Below, piece after piece: positions 8,858 through 18,828 of a DNA stretch of 64,000 nt. This DNA comes from Bacteroidales bacterium (lineage in GTDB: Bacteria > Bacteroidota > Bacteroidia > Bacteroidales > F082). Location of the stretch: contig JAFYNK010000023.1 in assembly GCA_017548125.1 (NCBI GenBank), positions 62,001 through 126,000 on the forward strand. The letters run 5' to 3'. The notes below the pieces were generated by a model. It was not told where the DNA came from and ran no database searches. It worked only from the letters and a program-made list of their open reading frames with translations. Within the stretch, counting starts at the first letter, position 1; the number at the start of each line of letters is the position of its first letter. The position numbers and the translations under genes are program-made.

Positions 8858-11410
8858 ATGAAGAAATTTTTATTATTACTTTGCGCAGTTATGTCAATGA
8901 ATGTTTTGACAGCGCAAAAGAATGTGCTTGTCGAAGAATCTACAGGTACATGGTGCCAGTATTGTCCTTCAGGTATTTATTACATTGATTCTTTAGTGAC
9001 AATGTATGATAATGTCATTGCTGTTGCTATTCACACCAATGATGTGATGGCTGTTGAAGAATATTTCAATGCAAGCAGTTTCAATCAAGCTCCAGAAGCT
9101 AACATCGGACGTCGTTACAGAAACAAGACTGTTGATGAATGGTTCACTTTCGTAGAACAGGAAATGAACACACAACCTAAGGCAAGTGTCGTCGTTGAAA
9201 ATCAATACAATGAAACAACACGTTCGCTTACATCAACAATTACAGTTACAGCTCTCCAAAATATTGAAGGCAGCTATCGTATCGGTGCTATCTTGACAGA
9301 AGACGCTGTTACAGGTCCAGCACCTCAATATAACCAAGCCAACCAATATTCAAACTATTACTTCCCAATGGGTGGTTTCGAAAACCTTCCAAATCCTGTT
9401 CCAGCTAACAGAATGGCTTTCGACCACGTAGCTCGTCAATTGCTCGGCGGTTACAACGGCGAAACAGGAATGCCTTCTACTCTTGCAGCTGGTCAGACTT
9501 ATACACATACATTTACATACACACTTCCTGAAAACTTCGACCATAATTATGTAAGAGTTATTGGCGTTTTGATTTCTCAAGAAGGAACTATCGACAATGC
9601 TGGTATAAGTTCTTACCTTAATGGTGAACAAAATGCAGCTCCTAAATTCACTTCAACTCCTATCACTGAAAGCTTTGCTTTTGTAAATTATATCTATAAC
9701 ATCTATGTTCATGATACAGACAACAAAGAACTTGCTATCAGCGTTGAAGAAAAACCAGAATGGTTGACATTTGAGCAATATGATTATAAATCAGCAGCTA
9801 TTTATGGCTCAACAGAAACTCCAGGTGAATATGAAGTGGTTCTCCGACTCACTGACGGCAACTTCGAGACATACCAATCTTATACTATCGTAGTTAAAGA
9901 TGCTTTGGATTCAAATTGGGAAGTTGTTGGCGACCGCGCTTTCACAGCTGGTACAACATATACTTTCAGCACAGCAACATATAACGACTGTGTTTATATG
10001 TTCTGTCGTGAATTAGGTTTCCCTGCTGTATATAAATATGACCCTCAAATCAACCAATGGCAAAAACTCACTATGCCAACCGATGAAATGAGCTATGAAG
10101 GTAATATGGTTATCGACAACAACGGCGTTATCTACATCACTTATGCTTATATGAGCAACGACTACCTTCAAGTCAAGAAATATGAAAACAATCAATGGAG
10201 CGACGTTGGTACTTTCGGTAAAGTAGGCGGTGTGCCAAAACTCGCTGTCAACTCACAAAACGTTCTTTATATCAGCTATATCGATTACGGAGAAAATAAT
10301 TATTACTTCGTTGAAAGATTCATCAATAATGAATGGGAACGCGTTGGTTCTGGACAAGTCACAGCTGGTGGTGGCTCATGGGCAAGAATCACTATCGACA
10401 AAAATGACGTGCCTTACGTTTCATGGGTTGACTTTTACGCAGGCGGCTTGATGTACGTTTCTAAACTTGTTGGCGACTTATGGATTAAGATTGGTGGCCA
10501 AACTGTATCAAATGATATAGCTGTTTATTATTATCAAGATGTTATTGTTGACAACAACGGAAATATCTATCTCGCATATTGCGCTCACCAAACACAATAT
10601 CTTACAGTATTCCGTTACAACGGAACAGAATGGGAAATGTTAGGTAACAACATTGCTGGTGGTCCAATCAAAGGTTTGGATGTAGCTTTGGATAGCGAAC
10701 AAAACTTCTATGTCTCTTATTCAGATTCTAGCATGGAATCAAAGATGTCTGTCATGAAGTTTGACGGAGAAGAATGGAGCTACGTTGGTCAAAGAGGTTT
10801 CTCAGAAGCTGGCTCTGACTCATATCAGTCACTTACGATGTTATACGACGCACCATGTGTTGTCTATACTGACATTGCAATGGGTTACAAAGCTTCTTCT
10901 ATGTATTTCAAATCAACAACTTTCTTGTATCCTCCAACCAATATCACAGCAGAAATCGTTGATGAAGATGACGCTGTTATCAGCTGGGAAGCCCCACAAC
11001 AAGGAACACCTACAAGTTATAAAGTTTATAGAAACAACAACTCTATCGCAAGCACATCAAACATGACATATACTGATGAAAACTTGGCATCAGGAACACA
11101 TCGTTATACAGTAACAGCAGTTTATGAAGATGGAGAATCATCACATGCTGGTCCTGTAACAGTAGAAGTGACAGTTTCTATCAACGAAAATAATGAAGTA
11201 GCTTTTGTTGTTTATCCAAATCCTGCTGAAAATTATGTTGTGATTGAAACTATCAAAGAAGCAGAGGTTAGAATTTATTCTATCAACGGTCAAATGGTTT
11301 CATCACAAAATATCAGTGAAGGTGTTAACACTATTGATATTTCAAGTCTTAATGCAGGCATGTATTTCATGAATGTTAATAACACAATGGTAAAAATCGT
11401 TAAGAAATAA
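8858..11410 (+). CDS. Omp28-like T9SS protein with thioredoxin-like CxxC
   Basis: An 850-residue exported protein. The signal peptide ends at LTAQ (residue 20). Immediately after it comes an Omp28/thioredoxin-like domain, KNVLVEESTGTWCQYCPSG, with the Cys33-Gln-Tyr-Cys36 pair. The central part (about residues 350-680) consists of repeated beta-propeller-like segments with a recurring NNGxIYxxY pattern. A fibronectin type III domain follows (PPTNITAEIVDEDDAVISW, about 693-775). The last 75 residues are a type A T9SS sorting domain (FVVYPNPAENYVVIE to MVKIVKK). Expected location is the cell surface or the medium. The substrate is unknown. Confidence 0.85.
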   Translation: MKKFLLLLCAVMSMNVLTAQKNVLVEESTGTWCQYCPSGIYYIDSLVTMYDNVIAVAIHTNDVMAVEEYFNASSFNQAPEANIGRRYRNKTVDEWFTFVEQEMNTQPKASVVVENQYNETTRSLTSTITVTALQNIEGSYRIGAILTEDAVTGPAPQYNQANQYSNYYFPMGGFENLPNPVPANRMAFDHVARQLLGGYNGETGMPSTLAAGQTYTHTFTYTLPENFDHNYVRVIGVLISQEGTIDNAGISSYLNGEQNAAPKFTSTPITESFAFVNYIYNIYVHDTDNKELAISVEEKPEWLTFEQYDYKSAAIYGSTETPGEYEVVLRLTDGNFETYQSYTIVVKDALDSNWEVVGDRAFTAGTTYTFSTATYNDCVYMFCRELGFPAVYKYDPQINQWQKLTMPTDEMSYEGNMVIDNNGVIYITYAYMSNDYLQVKKYENNQWSDVGTFGKVGGVPKLAVNSQNVLYISYIDYGENNYYFVERFINNEWERVGSGQVTAGGGSWARITIDKNDVPYVSWVDFYAGGLMYVSKLVGDLWIKIGGQTVSNDIAVYYYQDVIVDNNGNIYLAYCAHQTQYLTVFRYNGTEWEMLGNNIAGGPIKGLDVALDSEQNFYVSYSDSSMESKMSVMKFDGEEWSYVGQRGFSEAGSDSYQSLTMLYDAPCVVYTDIAMGYKASSMYFKSTTFLYPPTNITAEIVDEDDAVISWEAPQQGTPTSYKVYRNNNSIASTSNMTYTDENLASGTHRYTVTAVYEDGESSHAGPVTVEVTVSINENNEVAFVVYPNPAENYVVIETIKEAEVRIYSINGQMVSSQNISEGVNTIDISSLNAGMYFMNVNNTMVKIVKK

Positions 11411-11436
11411 GATTTTAATTTTGAGAAATAAGAAGT

Positions 11437-11466
11437 GAGGCTGTCAAGAATATTCCTGGCAGCCTC
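11437..11466 (+). terminator. Intrinsic terminator
   Basis: Stem GAGGCTG (11437-11443) pairs with CAGCCTC (11460-11466) and is followed by TTTTGTTTTT. It separates convergent genes; the T-run favours plus-strand termination. Confidence 0.75.
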
Positions 11467-11487
11467 TTTTGTTTTTAGGATATTTTA

Positions 11488-12786
11488 CTATTTAATAACG
11501 AATATTTTGGTTATTGCGTTGCCGTCATTAGTCAGACATCTGATTAAATAAATTCCAGGATTGTAATGTGTGACATCAATTTGTTCCTGTTCATTGTTGA
11601 AGTTACTCTTTTTTGATATGCATTTGCCATTCACGTCGAAAATTTCATACGAACAAACATCACCTTTTACATTAACAAAACAAGTAGTAGGATTAGGGAA
11701 TAGCAAGAACTTTTCTTCATTATCGTATAATGTGTTAATATCAAGAATAGCTTTTATGCCAGTAAAAATTGGAAAACCATCATTTGTATTTTCGCTATCA
11801 TATATCCAGGCGTTAGTGTCTTTGTTCAACATAGAGACAAATTCATGAGAGCGCATTGTATTGATGTCTAAAGCTTCGCCATATTGGTTAGGCTGTTCTA
11901 TACATGTGTTAAGATAATAGTTGTTGTCAACCACATACGAGCTGCCATCGCATCTTGCTACGATAGCGCCTGAATATCCAGAATTATCTGAGAGATAAAT
12001 ATTACCGACATTATAGCAGTTTTTAATTGCGCTTTTGACATTGACAGATGTTATGCCACCAGCATATTCTTTTCCGTAAATGTCGCCCATATTAAAGCAA
12101 TTTATAATTTCGCAAGAAGAGTAAGAAGAGTAAGAAGTGATTCCGCCAGAAAAACTATCAGCTTTTATGTTGCCGTAATTAGCGCATTCTTCAACATGTT
12201 TTGGTTTTTGTGATACCAATCCGCCTCCTTTTTCGTTGGTTTCAATATCAACATTAGAGACGCATCTTATTAAATTTCCGGAGCAACCGACAATGCCAGC
12301 GCAATCCTTGTTGTTGACATTCACATAACCTTCAACATAAAGATTTTTAATCACGGCGTCTTGGTCTAATTGGTTAAACAGCGCTGCATAAGTATTAAGG
12401 TGCCATATAGATTCGTTATCGGCAATAGTGGAATTGTTGTCGATGTAAAGGCCTGTTATTTTATGACCGCCGCCATCGAAGACGCCTTTCATAGATTTAT
12501 CGTAAATGCCGCAGCCGGCGCCTATTGGCAGCCATTGATTATCTTCGCTTCCGTTGAGGTCGATGTCTGTTGTCAGCAAGAAATATTTATCATCAGTCCA
12601 TTGCGAGTAGTCGTAACTGATAAGATAAGCGAGCCATCCAAATTGCTGAGCGTTTTCGATGAGATAAGGGTCATTTTCTGTTCCGGAGCCTTTATTGATA
12701 GCTTCGCGTTTGCCATTCCATACGCTTTGTGCGCTGAGGCTCATTCCTAACAATAGGAATATTATGATGTATGTAAATCTTTTCAT
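11488..12786 (-). CDS. T9SS protein with GLUG-like repeats
   Basis: A 432-residue exported protein. The signal peptide MKRFTYIIIFLLLGMSLSAQ is followed by WNGKREAINKGSGTENDPYL, the usual opening of Bacteroidetes surface proteins built from GLUG-like beta-helical repeats. Repeats such as GGGHKITGLYIDN, GYVNVNNKDCAGIVG and SGGITSYSSYSSCE run from about residue 100 to 300. The C-terminal 75 residues are a type A sorting domain (LFPNPTTCFVNVKG to KIFVIK). It follows the 12791 gene by four bases and is probably co-transcribed with it. Likely an adhesin or structural surface protein. Confidence 0.78.
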   Translation of the reverse strand: MKRFTYIIIFLLLGMSLSAQSVWNGKREAINKGSGTENDPYLIENAQQFGWLAYLISYDYSQWTDDKYFLLTTDIDLNGSEDNQWLPIGAGCGIYDKSMKGVFDGGGHKITGLYIDNNSTIADNESIWHLNTYAALFNQLDQDAVIKNLYVEGYVNVNNKDCAGIVGCSGNLIRCVSNVDIETNEKGGGLVSQKPKHVEECANYGNIKADSFSGGITSYSSYSSCEIINCFNMGDIYGKEYAGGITSVNVKSAIKNCYNVGNIYLSDNSGYSGAIVARCDGSSYVVDNNYYLNTCIEQPNQYGEALDINTMRSHEFVSMLNKDTNAWIYDSENTNDGFPIFTGIKAILDINTLYDNEEKFLLFPNPTTCFVNVKGDVCSYEIFDVNGKCISKKSNFNNEQEQIDVTHYNPGIYLIRCLTNDGNAITKIFVIK

Positions 12787-12790
12787 AAGG

Positions 12791-14299
12791 CTATTTGTTT
12801 AAGTTGTTGATAAAATAATTTTTGATATAGTCGGCCCATTCATTCATTTCGTCTCTGTCGAAAGTTTCGGATGGCCAATAAGTAACGAAGGCTTTGTCGA
12901 TGATATGTACATCAGCGCTGTTGAAGTTGAAAGGTCCTGATGAAGCGAGAGCTCTTCTGTCGCCGTAATCGTTAGGGCTTCCATTGGCAGCAGTATCTTC
13001 GCACCAGTCATCTATGCCAGGATTTATTCCGTTTGTTCCCCAATTGTATGGGTCTGAATTGTGTGGATACATAAATCTGCAAGGGATGTCGGTGACGCCT
13101 TCGCTTCCAGGAAAACCATTGCCTCCGTAATATATTTTATCTCCATTTCTCCATTCTGCTTTAAGCAATCTGTAGTATTCTTCAGCATTTTCCGGGTCGC
13201 CATGATATGACATATCATTGGAGTGATAGACAAAACTGCACATGCCTAAACGTTCATTATCTGTTATTCCATCTCCGAATCCAATTCCGTTGATACTTTC
13301 ATCAACTAACTGCTCGCCGTTTTCGTCGAATTTAGGATTATCGATACCGTCGGCAGTCATATTAGGTCCTCCGAGAATCATAACCATTTGAGTGGGTGGA
13401 TTGCTGCCGTATGCGCCAGTTTCTCCGTCACCGTCATCAATAACACGAGCATTGTAGCCATAATAATATCCGCGTTCAACGTTGCAGCCTATATAATCGT
13501 CTAATGGATAACCGATGTCGAAATCGGTCCAGTTTCCGACATATACATTATTGTAATTGTTTTGAGAACGGTTATAGATCCAAGTGCGCATGAAAAGAGT
13601 GTTGTTTAAAATTTCATCGTCAGGAGCGTTGAAGCCATACAACATACAATGTAGTTCTATTCCCAGTGCTTCTCCTCCCGATTCAGAATGGATGTCGTAA
13701 TTGTCATTATAGATGCAATATAAAGCCATGTCGCCGAGTATGTCGGGGTAGTCACCTTTGAGAGGGTCGTAAATACCGTCGTTATCAGTATCGACGAATG
13801 GAGCGAGATTGGCAGCATAGCCTTTTTCTACATTGCCATGTGCAGGCCATGTTAAAATATCTTCTGGAATTTCAGTTGTGGTATTATTGATTATAGCATC
13901 AATATCGCTGCGTTTAATTTTCCAAACATGATGATAATCCATCACGGCGAAGATGTCTGTTGAGCCATCATTAACGCGTAGAGGACCTGACCAATAGTCT
14001 TCGCCTACTTGGTTGAAACGAACAGCAGAGCAATGTATATTATCATTGTCGTCAAGGCCGGCAATCCATAAAGTGTTACTATAAATAGTACCAGCCTCTC
14101 CGTCAGCAGGAACGGTAAAGCTTTCAACAAAACCAAGACCAATAGAGCCGTTGCCTCCTCGCATAATGCCGAAGTTGCCCGTTCCATATAAATTAGTCGT
14201 GATGTTATTAACATCGATTTGTGCCTCTGGATGCCATTGAGCGCACAGACTGCATGCTGTAGATAGCATTACAATCAGAATAATAATTTTGTGTTTCAT
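12791..14299 (-). CDS. Secreted Bacteroidetes protein of unknown function
   Basis: A 502-residue exported protein. I place the start at 14299 (MKHKIIILIVMLSTACSLCA, a signal peptide); the longer frame to 14359 would start with a TTG that is better read as the -33 promoter element. The body matches a common Bacteroidetes surface family by its SNTLWIAGLDDNDNIHCSA segment and the later DYWSGPLRV motif, and has acidic Ca-binding-like loops (DTDNDGIYDPLKGDYPDI). Unlike many relatives it has no T9SS sorting domain at its end, so it may depend on the neighbouring T9SS protein or be periplasmic. Confidence 0.65.
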   Translation of the reverse strand: MKHKIIILIVMLSTACSLCAQWHPEAQIDVNNITTNLYGTGNFGIMRGGNGSIGLGFVESFTVPADGEAGTIYSNTLWIAGLDDNDNIHCSAVRFNQVGEDYWSGPLRVNDGSTDIFAVMDYHHVWKIKRSDIDAIINNTTTEIPEDILTWPAHGNVEKGYAANLAPFVDTDNDGIYDPLKGDYPDILGDMALYCIYNDNYDIHSESGGEALGIELHCMLYGFNAPDDEILNNTLFMRTWIYNRSQNNYNNVYVGNWTDFDIGYPLDDYIGCNVERGYYYGYNARVIDDGDGETGAYGSNPPTQMVMILGGPNMTADGIDNPKFDENGEQLVDESINGIGFGDGITDNERLGMCSFVYHSNDMSYHGDPENAEEYYRLLKAEWRNGDKIYYGGNGFPGSEGVTDIPCRFMYPHNSDPYNWGTNGINPGIDDWCEDTAANGSPNDYGDRRALASSGPFNFNSADVHIIDKAFVTYWPSETFDRDEMNEWADYIKNYFINNLNK

Positions 14300-14327
14300 A
14301 GCAATTATATTTAATGGGTTACGACAG

Positions 14328-14359
14328 CAAATATATAATTGTGAATACAGGTTTTGCAA
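14328..14359 (-). promoter_or_regulatory. Promoter of the 14299-11488 gene pair
   Basis: On the minus strand TTG (14359-14357), a 21-bp spacer and TATATTTG (14335-14328) match the -33/-7 consensus. This supports the start at 14299. Confidence 0.65.
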
Positions 14360-14370
14360 GGAAAAAAAAT

Positions 14371-14410
14371 ATGCATTTTTATGCGTTTTTATGCATTATT
14401 ATGCATAAAA
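14371..14410. repeat. Four 10-bp phased ATGCAT-type repeats
   Basis: Four consecutive 10-bp units (ATGCATTTTT, ATGCGTTTTT, ATGCATTATT, ATGCATAAAA) lie 11 bp upstream of the -33 element. The spacing is one helical turn, so all copies face the same side of the DNA, which suggests an activator-binding array. Confidence 0.6.
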
Positions 14411-14445
14411 TAGCTTATGATTTTGATTTTCAGTAGGTATAAAAA

Positions 14446-14478
14446 AAGGTAGAAGCGATTAATTATCACTTCTACCTT
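14446..14478 (-). terminator. Terminator of the SusC-SusD-PNGase F-like operon
   Basis: Stem AAGGTAGAAG (14446-14455) pairs with CTTCTACCTT (14469-14478). On the minus strand it is followed by a T-run, placing it 22 bp after the stop of the PNGase F-like gene. Confidence 0.85.
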
Positions 14479-14500
14479 ATTAATTTATATGATTATCAGA

Positions 14501-17068
14501 TTATTTGATGATAATCTTTTCTGTTTTCATTGTTGCGCCTAATATTTTAACGAAATAAACACCGCTTGGGAAGTCTGAAACGTCGATTGTTCTGCTGCCG
14601 CTGAAAGCGAATTTTTTCATTTCTTGACCTTTAGCATTCAAAATCAAGACGCTCAACTTGCCATTTTGATAATCTGATGAGAAGTTAAGATTTGAAGATG
14701 TTGGGTTAGGGAAGATGTTAACGTTGAAGTCGATGAGGTTTTCATTAACAGCGACGTCGCTACCATCAAGAACGTTGATATTATTACTGTAAGTAACAAC
14801 TTTACCTGAGACTCTCAAGACAGGGTTGTCTGGCAAATCACATTGTGGACATGAGTTTTGACCATTGACGCAGTCAGGATAGTTAGGGTGACATTGGTCG
14901 ATGTAAGTTGGGTCTAATTCGTAGAAGATATTAGCGCAGCCGTTGCTTACATAGTCTGAGAGGTCGAAGTCCCAAACCATAGCGATGCTACCTGGGCACC
15001 ATCCTGAACGTTGGTAAGTCCAAGTACCAGCTTGTGGCTGGCAGCCTGCTGGGTTAGGGTTACATGTTCTCCACAAGTGTTGGTCATAAACCTTAACGTC
15101 GTTGATTCTTACGGCGTGTGTAGCTTCATAGAACTCGGCAGCATTGCCTGTGTTGTAAGAAGTTCCGCCTGTTGAATAGCTGCTCCAGTTGTGACCTGTT
15201 GTGATGAGTTTCAATCTTGCTGCTTCTGTATATTCTGGGAATGTGTAATCAACATCAGGAATTGGTTGTTGGTTAGCATAGTCGCCGAATGAGAAGATGT
15301 CGAACCAGATTTCATCTACGTTAGCGTAAGCGTATTCTGGAGTGCCTTTTGTCATTTCGAATGTAAGTGTTGGGTTGTAGCCATTGCCGTTCCATGATTC
15401 GAAGTATAATTGCAATTCAACCAAACCTTGAAGAACTGAAGAGAAGTCGGTAACATCGAGATTGTCTTCACATTCAACGCCGAAAGGAGTTGTATAGCGG
15501 AAGAGTTCCATCCATTGTCCGCGGTAGTTTCTTACTTTAACACCACCAACGCGGTCGTAAGTATCGCAGAGACCATCAACACAGTTGTGGTCATATTGAG
15601 CCTTGATGTTGTTGAAAGCGCCTACGTGAGTTGGCATTACGTAGTTGCCGATAGCAGAGTGGATTGAAGGTGTACAAATAAGGTCGCCATTCATTGTTGT
15701 AACGTTGACGTTATCGAAGTCTTTTGTAACATTGAATGAAGATGTTTTTGTTGTGACGTTGCCACCTGATGTTCTAACGCTGACTGTCATATTATGTTCG
15801 CCATAATGAGTTGGAGTCCAGTAGTTATAGAAATAACCGTTGTCTGGGTTATTAGGTTCGTCAGTATTTAAGATAATATCTTCACCGTCGATAGTGCATT
15901 TAACTTCTTCGAAAAGGAGAGCGTCGGCGTGTTCAACTTGGAGGCTGACGTTCAAGATGATAGGTTTTAATTCAGGAAGATAAGCTATTGTTCCATCGTA
16001 AGGACGGCGGATTGTGATATCTGTTGAATAAGCCATTGGGTCGATTACTTCGAAAGTCTTTACTACATCTGGAGCAGCGAGCCATTCGTCATTGCCAGCT
16101 TGAGTAGCTTTCAAAGAAACAGTACCAACTTCTCCTGTGAGTGTCAAGATGTTACCTTCAATAGAAGCAGGACCGCTTATCATTTCGAAAGAAACAGGAA
16201 GACCTGATGTTGAAGTAGCTTCTAATGTATAAGGAGGGTTGATTGTCAATTGTTTTGGAACATCAGGCAAGTTGATGTATTGCATGTTGCCTTCTGGCAT
16301 TTGACGTACTAAGAAGTTGTCGAAGCCGCCAGTACCGCCCTGGCAGTGGAAGAAGATGCCGTCCCATACTTTATAGTCGCGCATGTCGCCTGAGCCTGGA
16401 GTCATGCCCATGTTGAGTTCAGTAGCTTCTGACAACTGCATCCATTCTGTCCAGCTTGTTCCGTTGAAGTCTTTAACGAATACTGTTAAAGAGCCAGCGC
16501 CGTCGTAAGCTGAGAAGTCGAATGACATTTTGTATCTAGCCCAGCCTTCTTGACGGTAGTTGTTGATGAGGAGGTCTGTTCCGTCAGGGAGAACGATGTT
16601 AGGATGTCTGTCGTTGCCGCTGCCAGCTATACGGAGATAAACGCCGCCGTCGCCATCAGTCATGCCTTGGAGTATATTGCCGTCACCGTCAGCATCGTAG
16701 CCAACGCCAGCGTAAACACCCCACCATGCTGGAGTGATGTCGAATTCAAAATCGATGATGCCACCTTCTTTGAAGTTGAAATTGAAATTGCTTGAAGCTT
16801 TGCGAGTTGCTGTTCTACCAACGCCAGGACCGCCGTATGGATAGTAAACAGCAATGCTTTCATTTGGTGATAACAAGCCATCGCAGCTGTAGTCAACGTC
16901 GAAGTCTTGTGATGACGATGCTGTTTGATAGTGTGTTGACCAATTGTCTTGTCCGTTGAGACATTGAGTACCTATTGTGTAATTGTCAAAATTGATTACG
17001 TACTCAACTTGTGCGTTAACAATAGTTAAGCACAACATCATTGATAAAAATAAGAATACTTTTTTCAT
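14501..17068 (-). CDS. PNGase F-like glycopeptidase with T9SS sorting domain
   Basis: An 855-residue exported protein. Signal peptide to about residue 20. Residues 20-270 form a concanavalin/LamG-like module, and 275-345 an Ig-like segment. About 450-770 resembles peptide-N-glycosidase F, which removes intact N-glycans from asparagine: CDTYDRVGGVKVRN, LQLYFESWNG, AAEFYEATHAVRIND and YQRSGWCPGS match PNGase F blocks. By recalled motif alignment, the catalytic residues Asp60, Glu118 and Glu206 of flavobacterial PNGase F correspond to Asp505, Glu557 and Glu645, so it should be active. The C-terminal 75 residues are a type A sorting domain (FPNPTSSNLNFS to KIIIK). It is the last gene of an operon with SusC and SusD. 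Confidence 0.83.
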   Translation of the reverse strand: MKKVFLFLSMMLCLTIVNAQVEYVINFDNYTIGTQCLNGQDNWSTHYQTASSSQDFDVDYSCDGLLSPNESIAVYYPYGGPGVGRTATRKASSNFNFNFKEGGIIDFEFDITPAWWGVYAGVGYDADGDGNILQGMTDGDGGVYLRIAGSGNDRHPNIVLPDGTDLLINNYRQEGWARYKMSFDFSAYDGAGSLTVFVKDFNGTSWTEWMQLSEATELNMGMTPGSGDMRDYKVWDGIFFHCQGGTGGFDNFLVRQMPEGNMQYINLPDVPKQLTINPPYTLEATSTSGLPVSFEMISGPASIEGNILTLTGEVGTVSLKATQAGNDEWLAAPDVVKTFEVIDPMAYSTDITIRRPYDGTIAYLPELKPIILNVSLQVEHADALLFEEVKCTIDGEDIILNTDEPNNPDNGYFYNYWTPTHYGEHNMTVSVRTSGGNVTTKTSSFNVTKDFDNVNVTTMNGDLICTPSIHSAIGNYVMPTHVGAFNNIKAQYDHNCVDGLCDTYDRVGGVKVRNYRGQWMELFRYTTPFGVECEDNLDVTDFSSVLQGLVELQLYFESWNGNGYNPTLTFEMTKGTPEYAYANVDEIWFDIFSFGDYANQQPIPDVDYTFPEYTEAARLKLITTGHNWSSYSTGGTSYNTGNAAEFYEATHAVRINDVKVYDQHLWRTCNPNPAGCQPQAGTWTYQRSGWCPGSIAMVWDFDLSDYVSNGCANIFYELDPTYIDQCHPNYPDCVNGQNSCPQCDLPDNPVLRVSGKVVTYSNNINVLDGSDVAVNENLIDFNVNIFPNPTSSNLNFSSDYQNGKLSVLILNAKGQEMKKFAFSGSRTIDVSDFPSGVYFVKILGATMKTEKIIIK

Positions 17069-17086
17069 TTATTAAAAATTTAAATA

Positions 17087-18805
17087 TTAATCTTCCATCC
17101 ACCATACCTTAGTTTCTCTTGTGTCGCCGTGACTCATTTTCTTGACTTGTTCATTATAATTGTCGTAGTTGTAAGTCACTTCTGATTGTGGATATGGTAA
17201 TCTGTTAGTAACGAGTTTTTGATGATTTATAGTTGTAGGAGTTGTTGCGCCGCTGTCTTTTGTACGACGAGCGAGGCTCCATGCTTCATTAGCTTGACGG
17301 AATAAATCTAACCAGCGTTGTTGATAGACAAATTCGAGATATGATGTTTCGTCATACATGAAGTTGTAGTTAAGGTAAACCATTTCATTCATGATTTGTG
17401 ATGCGTAAGAATCAGCTATTGACCAAAGATCGCCGCCGTCTAATATGCTTTGAAGTTCTGGGTAGATATATTTATATGTAGCTTCTGTTCCGTATATTGG
17501 AAGTTGCATCCACATATAGAATGAGTTTTTGATACCGTTTCTAATAGCTTCTTCTACAGCCATGCCAAGACCGCCAGGGACGATGCCTTTAATAATCATT
17601 TCGGCTTTGATGAAACATACTTCAGCTGGGCTTATCATGATTTGAGGTACGAATACGTGGTCGCGGATGAGGTAGAAGTTGAATGGAGAATACAAGCAAG
17701 CAGGGCCTTTAAAGCCGTAGTTCTTGTCTCTAGCTGATGAATAAGGTGTACCGCCTTCTGTTGGAGTGTTAGAATCTTTCAACTGAGGGAATGCTCTCCA
17801 AGCGCCTTCTGGATAGTCGGCTGTCTTGTTGTTTGTATCGAAGAATACATAAACTCTAGGGTCGAAGATTTCATTGTCAACAGTTTCTGTTGGTTTTGAC
17901 ATTTGTGAGAACACTGTCTCACCCATTCTCAAGTTTTTATGTTCTCTGAAAGACCATCCTTCATCGCCGAAAGTGGTGTTGAGATATTGTGGCCATAATG
18001 CGAATGCGCCGCCGGTATAGAAATAGTCATCGATGACAGGTTTGTTGAAAGCTGTTTGTAATAATGTATCAGCGAAACCAGGGTCTTTGTCGCGCATTCT
18101 CATGCCGTGACGTAAGATTAAAGAGTTAGCGATTTTGCCCCATTTGCTATAATCGTTGTGATACAGGACGTCGTATGCGCCGAGAGAATAATATTGGTTT
18201 CCGAGAGAAGTAACAGCAGGGTTGTTGTTCAAAATTTCTCTAGCCCAAGCCAATTCAGCCAACACTGTCTTGTAGATAGATTCCTGAGAATCGTATTTAG
18301 GCTTTCTGTTGCCTTCTGTGTCGTACCATATCAAGCCGGCTTCTGAGTAAGGAATATCGCCGAACATATCGGTAACCTTGAGGGTTTTATAAGCTTCTAA
18401 AACGATGAGCTGAGCTCTTACCTTATCGTCTATTTCGTTGTCGCTAGTCTTTTCACAGATTTCATCGAGACGTCTGTCGATGTCGTGGATGTTGGCTAAT
18501 GCGAGATAATAGTTGTTCCATACAGCGTCAATGCCGATGCTGTAGTTACCCCAAGCTTCGGAAGTGAGAGCGCCGAGTTCTGTTTCTGGATAGAAAATCT
18601 CATTCCAGAGATAGAACTGTTCGTTGCTGTTCCAGCAGAGAGATTGAATAACGCCGTTGAACATAGGACCGATGTCGGTGCCAGTAGGACTCATAGGGTT
18701 TTTATTCATTTCTTCAAAACCTTTAGTACATGAACCTAAGGCGAGAGCACCAATGACTGTTGATGCCAATAATATTTTCTTAAGATTTAAAATGTTCTTT
18801 TTCAT
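17087..18805 (-). CDS. SusD/RagB-like outer-membrane lipoprotein
   Basis: A 572-residue surface lipoprotein. The lipobox ALGSC puts the lipidated cysteine at Cys26, followed by TKGFEEMNKNPMSPTGTD, typical of the SusD-like_2 branch. Family features include the TPR-like helices (IVLEAYKTLKVTDMFGDIPYSEA) and the C-terminal FVYQQRWLDLFRQANEAWSL region. SusD-like proteins capture ligand and act as a lid on the SusC transporter. It lies 23 bp after susC and 18 bp before the PNGase F-like gene, so the ligand may be a glycopeptide or N-glycan; this is inference from context. Confidence 0.92.
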   Translation of the reverse strand: MKKNILNLKKILLASTVIGALALGSCTKGFEEMNKNPMSPTGTDIGPMFNGVIQSLCWNSNEQFYLWNEIFYPETELGALTSEAWGNYSIGIDAVWNNYYLALANIHDIDRRLDEICEKTSDNEIDDKVRAQLIVLEAYKTLKVTDMFGDIPYSEAGLIWYDTEGNRKPKYDSQESIYKTVLAELAWAREILNNNPAVTSLGNQYYSLGAYDVLYHNDYSKWGKIANSLILRHGMRMRDKDPGFADTLLQTAFNKPVIDDYFYTGGAFALWPQYLNTTFGDEGWSFREHKNLRMGETVFSQMSKPTETVDNEIFDPRVYVFFDTNNKTADYPEGAWRAFPQLKDSNTPTEGGTPYSSARDKNYGFKGPACLYSPFNFYLIRDHVFVPQIMISPAEVCFIKAEMIIKGIVPGGLGMAVEEAIRNGIKNSFYMWMQLPIYGTEATYKYIYPELQSILDGGDLWSIADSYASQIMNEMVYLNYNFMYDETSYLEFVYQQRWLDLFRQANEAWSLARRTKDSGATTPTTINHQKLVTNRLPYPQSEVTYNYDNYNEQVKKMSHGDTRETKVWWMED

Positions 18806-18828
18806 AATTTTTCTCCTTCCTTAATTAA

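Noticed and set aside
10761..11066. Other-frame reading inside the Omp28-like gene
   Set aside because: Shadow frame in a gene with clear domains; no independent signals.
14300..14359. Longer N-terminus of the 12791 gene
   Set aside because: The upstream TTG start coincides with the -33 promoter element, and the signal peptide begins at the ATG at 14299.
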